A stretch of 44,057 bases of DNA from Terriglobia bacterium (lineage in GTDB: Bacteria; Acidobacteriota; Terriglobia; Bryobacterales; Bryobacteraceae): the NCBI GenBank assembly GCA_021325175.1, contig JAJPHS010000158.1:1-44057 (forward strand), in the 5' to 3' direction. The translations under genes were made by a program, and so were the position numbers. Positions 43,847 to 44,057 of this stretch are shown here, piece after piece. The notes beneath the pieces were generated by a model that was not told where the DNA came from, ran no database searches, and saw only the letters and a program-made list of their open reading frames with translations. Position 1 is the stretch's first letter. Every line of letters begins with the position of its first letter.

Positions 43847-44057
43847 ATGACGAAGCAGCTTTCTCCCAGAGCCCTGCCGATTTTCGGGGCGACCGCCGGG
43901 ATCGTTGGCGTTCTGATGCTGATTGAATCGTTCGGAATCAATCAAGGGCCCCCGGTCGGCGCCACCACCGATCAGCTCCTCGCATTCGCCGCGACGCACT
44001 TTCGCACCGTGATGTGGGGAGCGTGGCTGCAAGCGGTGGGTCCGTGGCTGATCGTGA
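43847..44057 (+). CDS. Membrane protein, N-terminal part (cut by window end)
   Basis: The ATG at 43847 opens a frame that is still open at the last base; 70 residues are visible. They include a hydrophobic segment (IFGATAGIVGVLMLIE) followed by a soluble stretch and the start of a second helix (MWGAWLQAVGPWLIV). A GGAGG sequence lies 13 bases upstream, farther than ideal. The family is not recognised from this fragment. Confidence 0.55.
   Translation, partial: MTKQLSPRALPIFGATAGIVGVLMLIESFGINQGPPVGATTDQLLAFAATHFRTVMWGAWLQAVGPWLIV

Overview
The window looks like a chromosomal segment of an Acidobacteriota bacterium, probably of the Bryobacterales/Solibacter group. The basis is high G+C, abundant secreted proteins with TIGR03437-like C-terminal domains, SBBP/FG-GAP repeat proteins, a cytochrome c/copper-monooxygenase-like protein of a type common in that phylum, and mostly ordinary housekeeping genes in short mixed-strand operons. 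This placement is inferred from protein families; no rRNA gene is present.

Region 1 (1-7 kb): two secreted TIGR03437-type proteins, a relic of an IS3-type transposase, a divergent EF-G paralogue, and a compact cobalt-type nitrile hydratase operon (alpha, beta, accessory protein). Region 2 (7-15 kb): a leftward block with a c-type cytochrome/copper-monooxygenase-like protein and a secreted partner behind a recognisable promoter, then a PYROXD2-like FAD oxidoreductase, a lipase maturation factor and a small heat shock protein; rightward, an NAD-type 6-phosphogluconate dehydrogenase and a secreted protein behind a promoter with an inverted-repeat operator. Region 3 (15-21 kb): a leftward radical SAM - nucleoside transporter - purine nucleoside phosphorylase operon, then a rightward operon of three translationally coupled exported proteins, followed closely by thiD. 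Region 4 (21.8-27.9 kb): a serine hydrolase, a VapBC toxin-antitoxin pair with a palindromic operator, icd-purE rightward, and purC-cvpA-gph leftward.

Region 5 (27.9-39.5 kb) is the most distinctive part: a surface-glycan cluster. It holds a GT2-methyltransferase fusion, a nucleotide-sugar epimerase, a low-molecular-weight phosphatase, a tRNA-Leu(CAG) and a MarR regulator, then a 1141-residue protein with methyltransferase, coiled coil, TuaH-like GT and GT2 modules, a second methyltransferase, a protein resembling the plant reversibly glycosylated polypeptide/UDP-arabinopyranose mutase (GT75) family, a multi-spanning GT-C-like membrane protein and a further GT2-like enzyme. Region 6 (39.5-44 kb): a 1000-residue secreted repeat protein, an M23 peptidase and the start of a membrane protein cut by the window end.

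Two regulatory arrangements stand out. purC and the first glycan gene diverge from one symmetric -10 element with only 23 bp between start codons. The vapB promoter, operator palindrome and start codon are superimposed. Both suggest leaderless or near-leaderless transcripts. No CRISPR array, intact insertion sequence, rRNA or prophage was seen.
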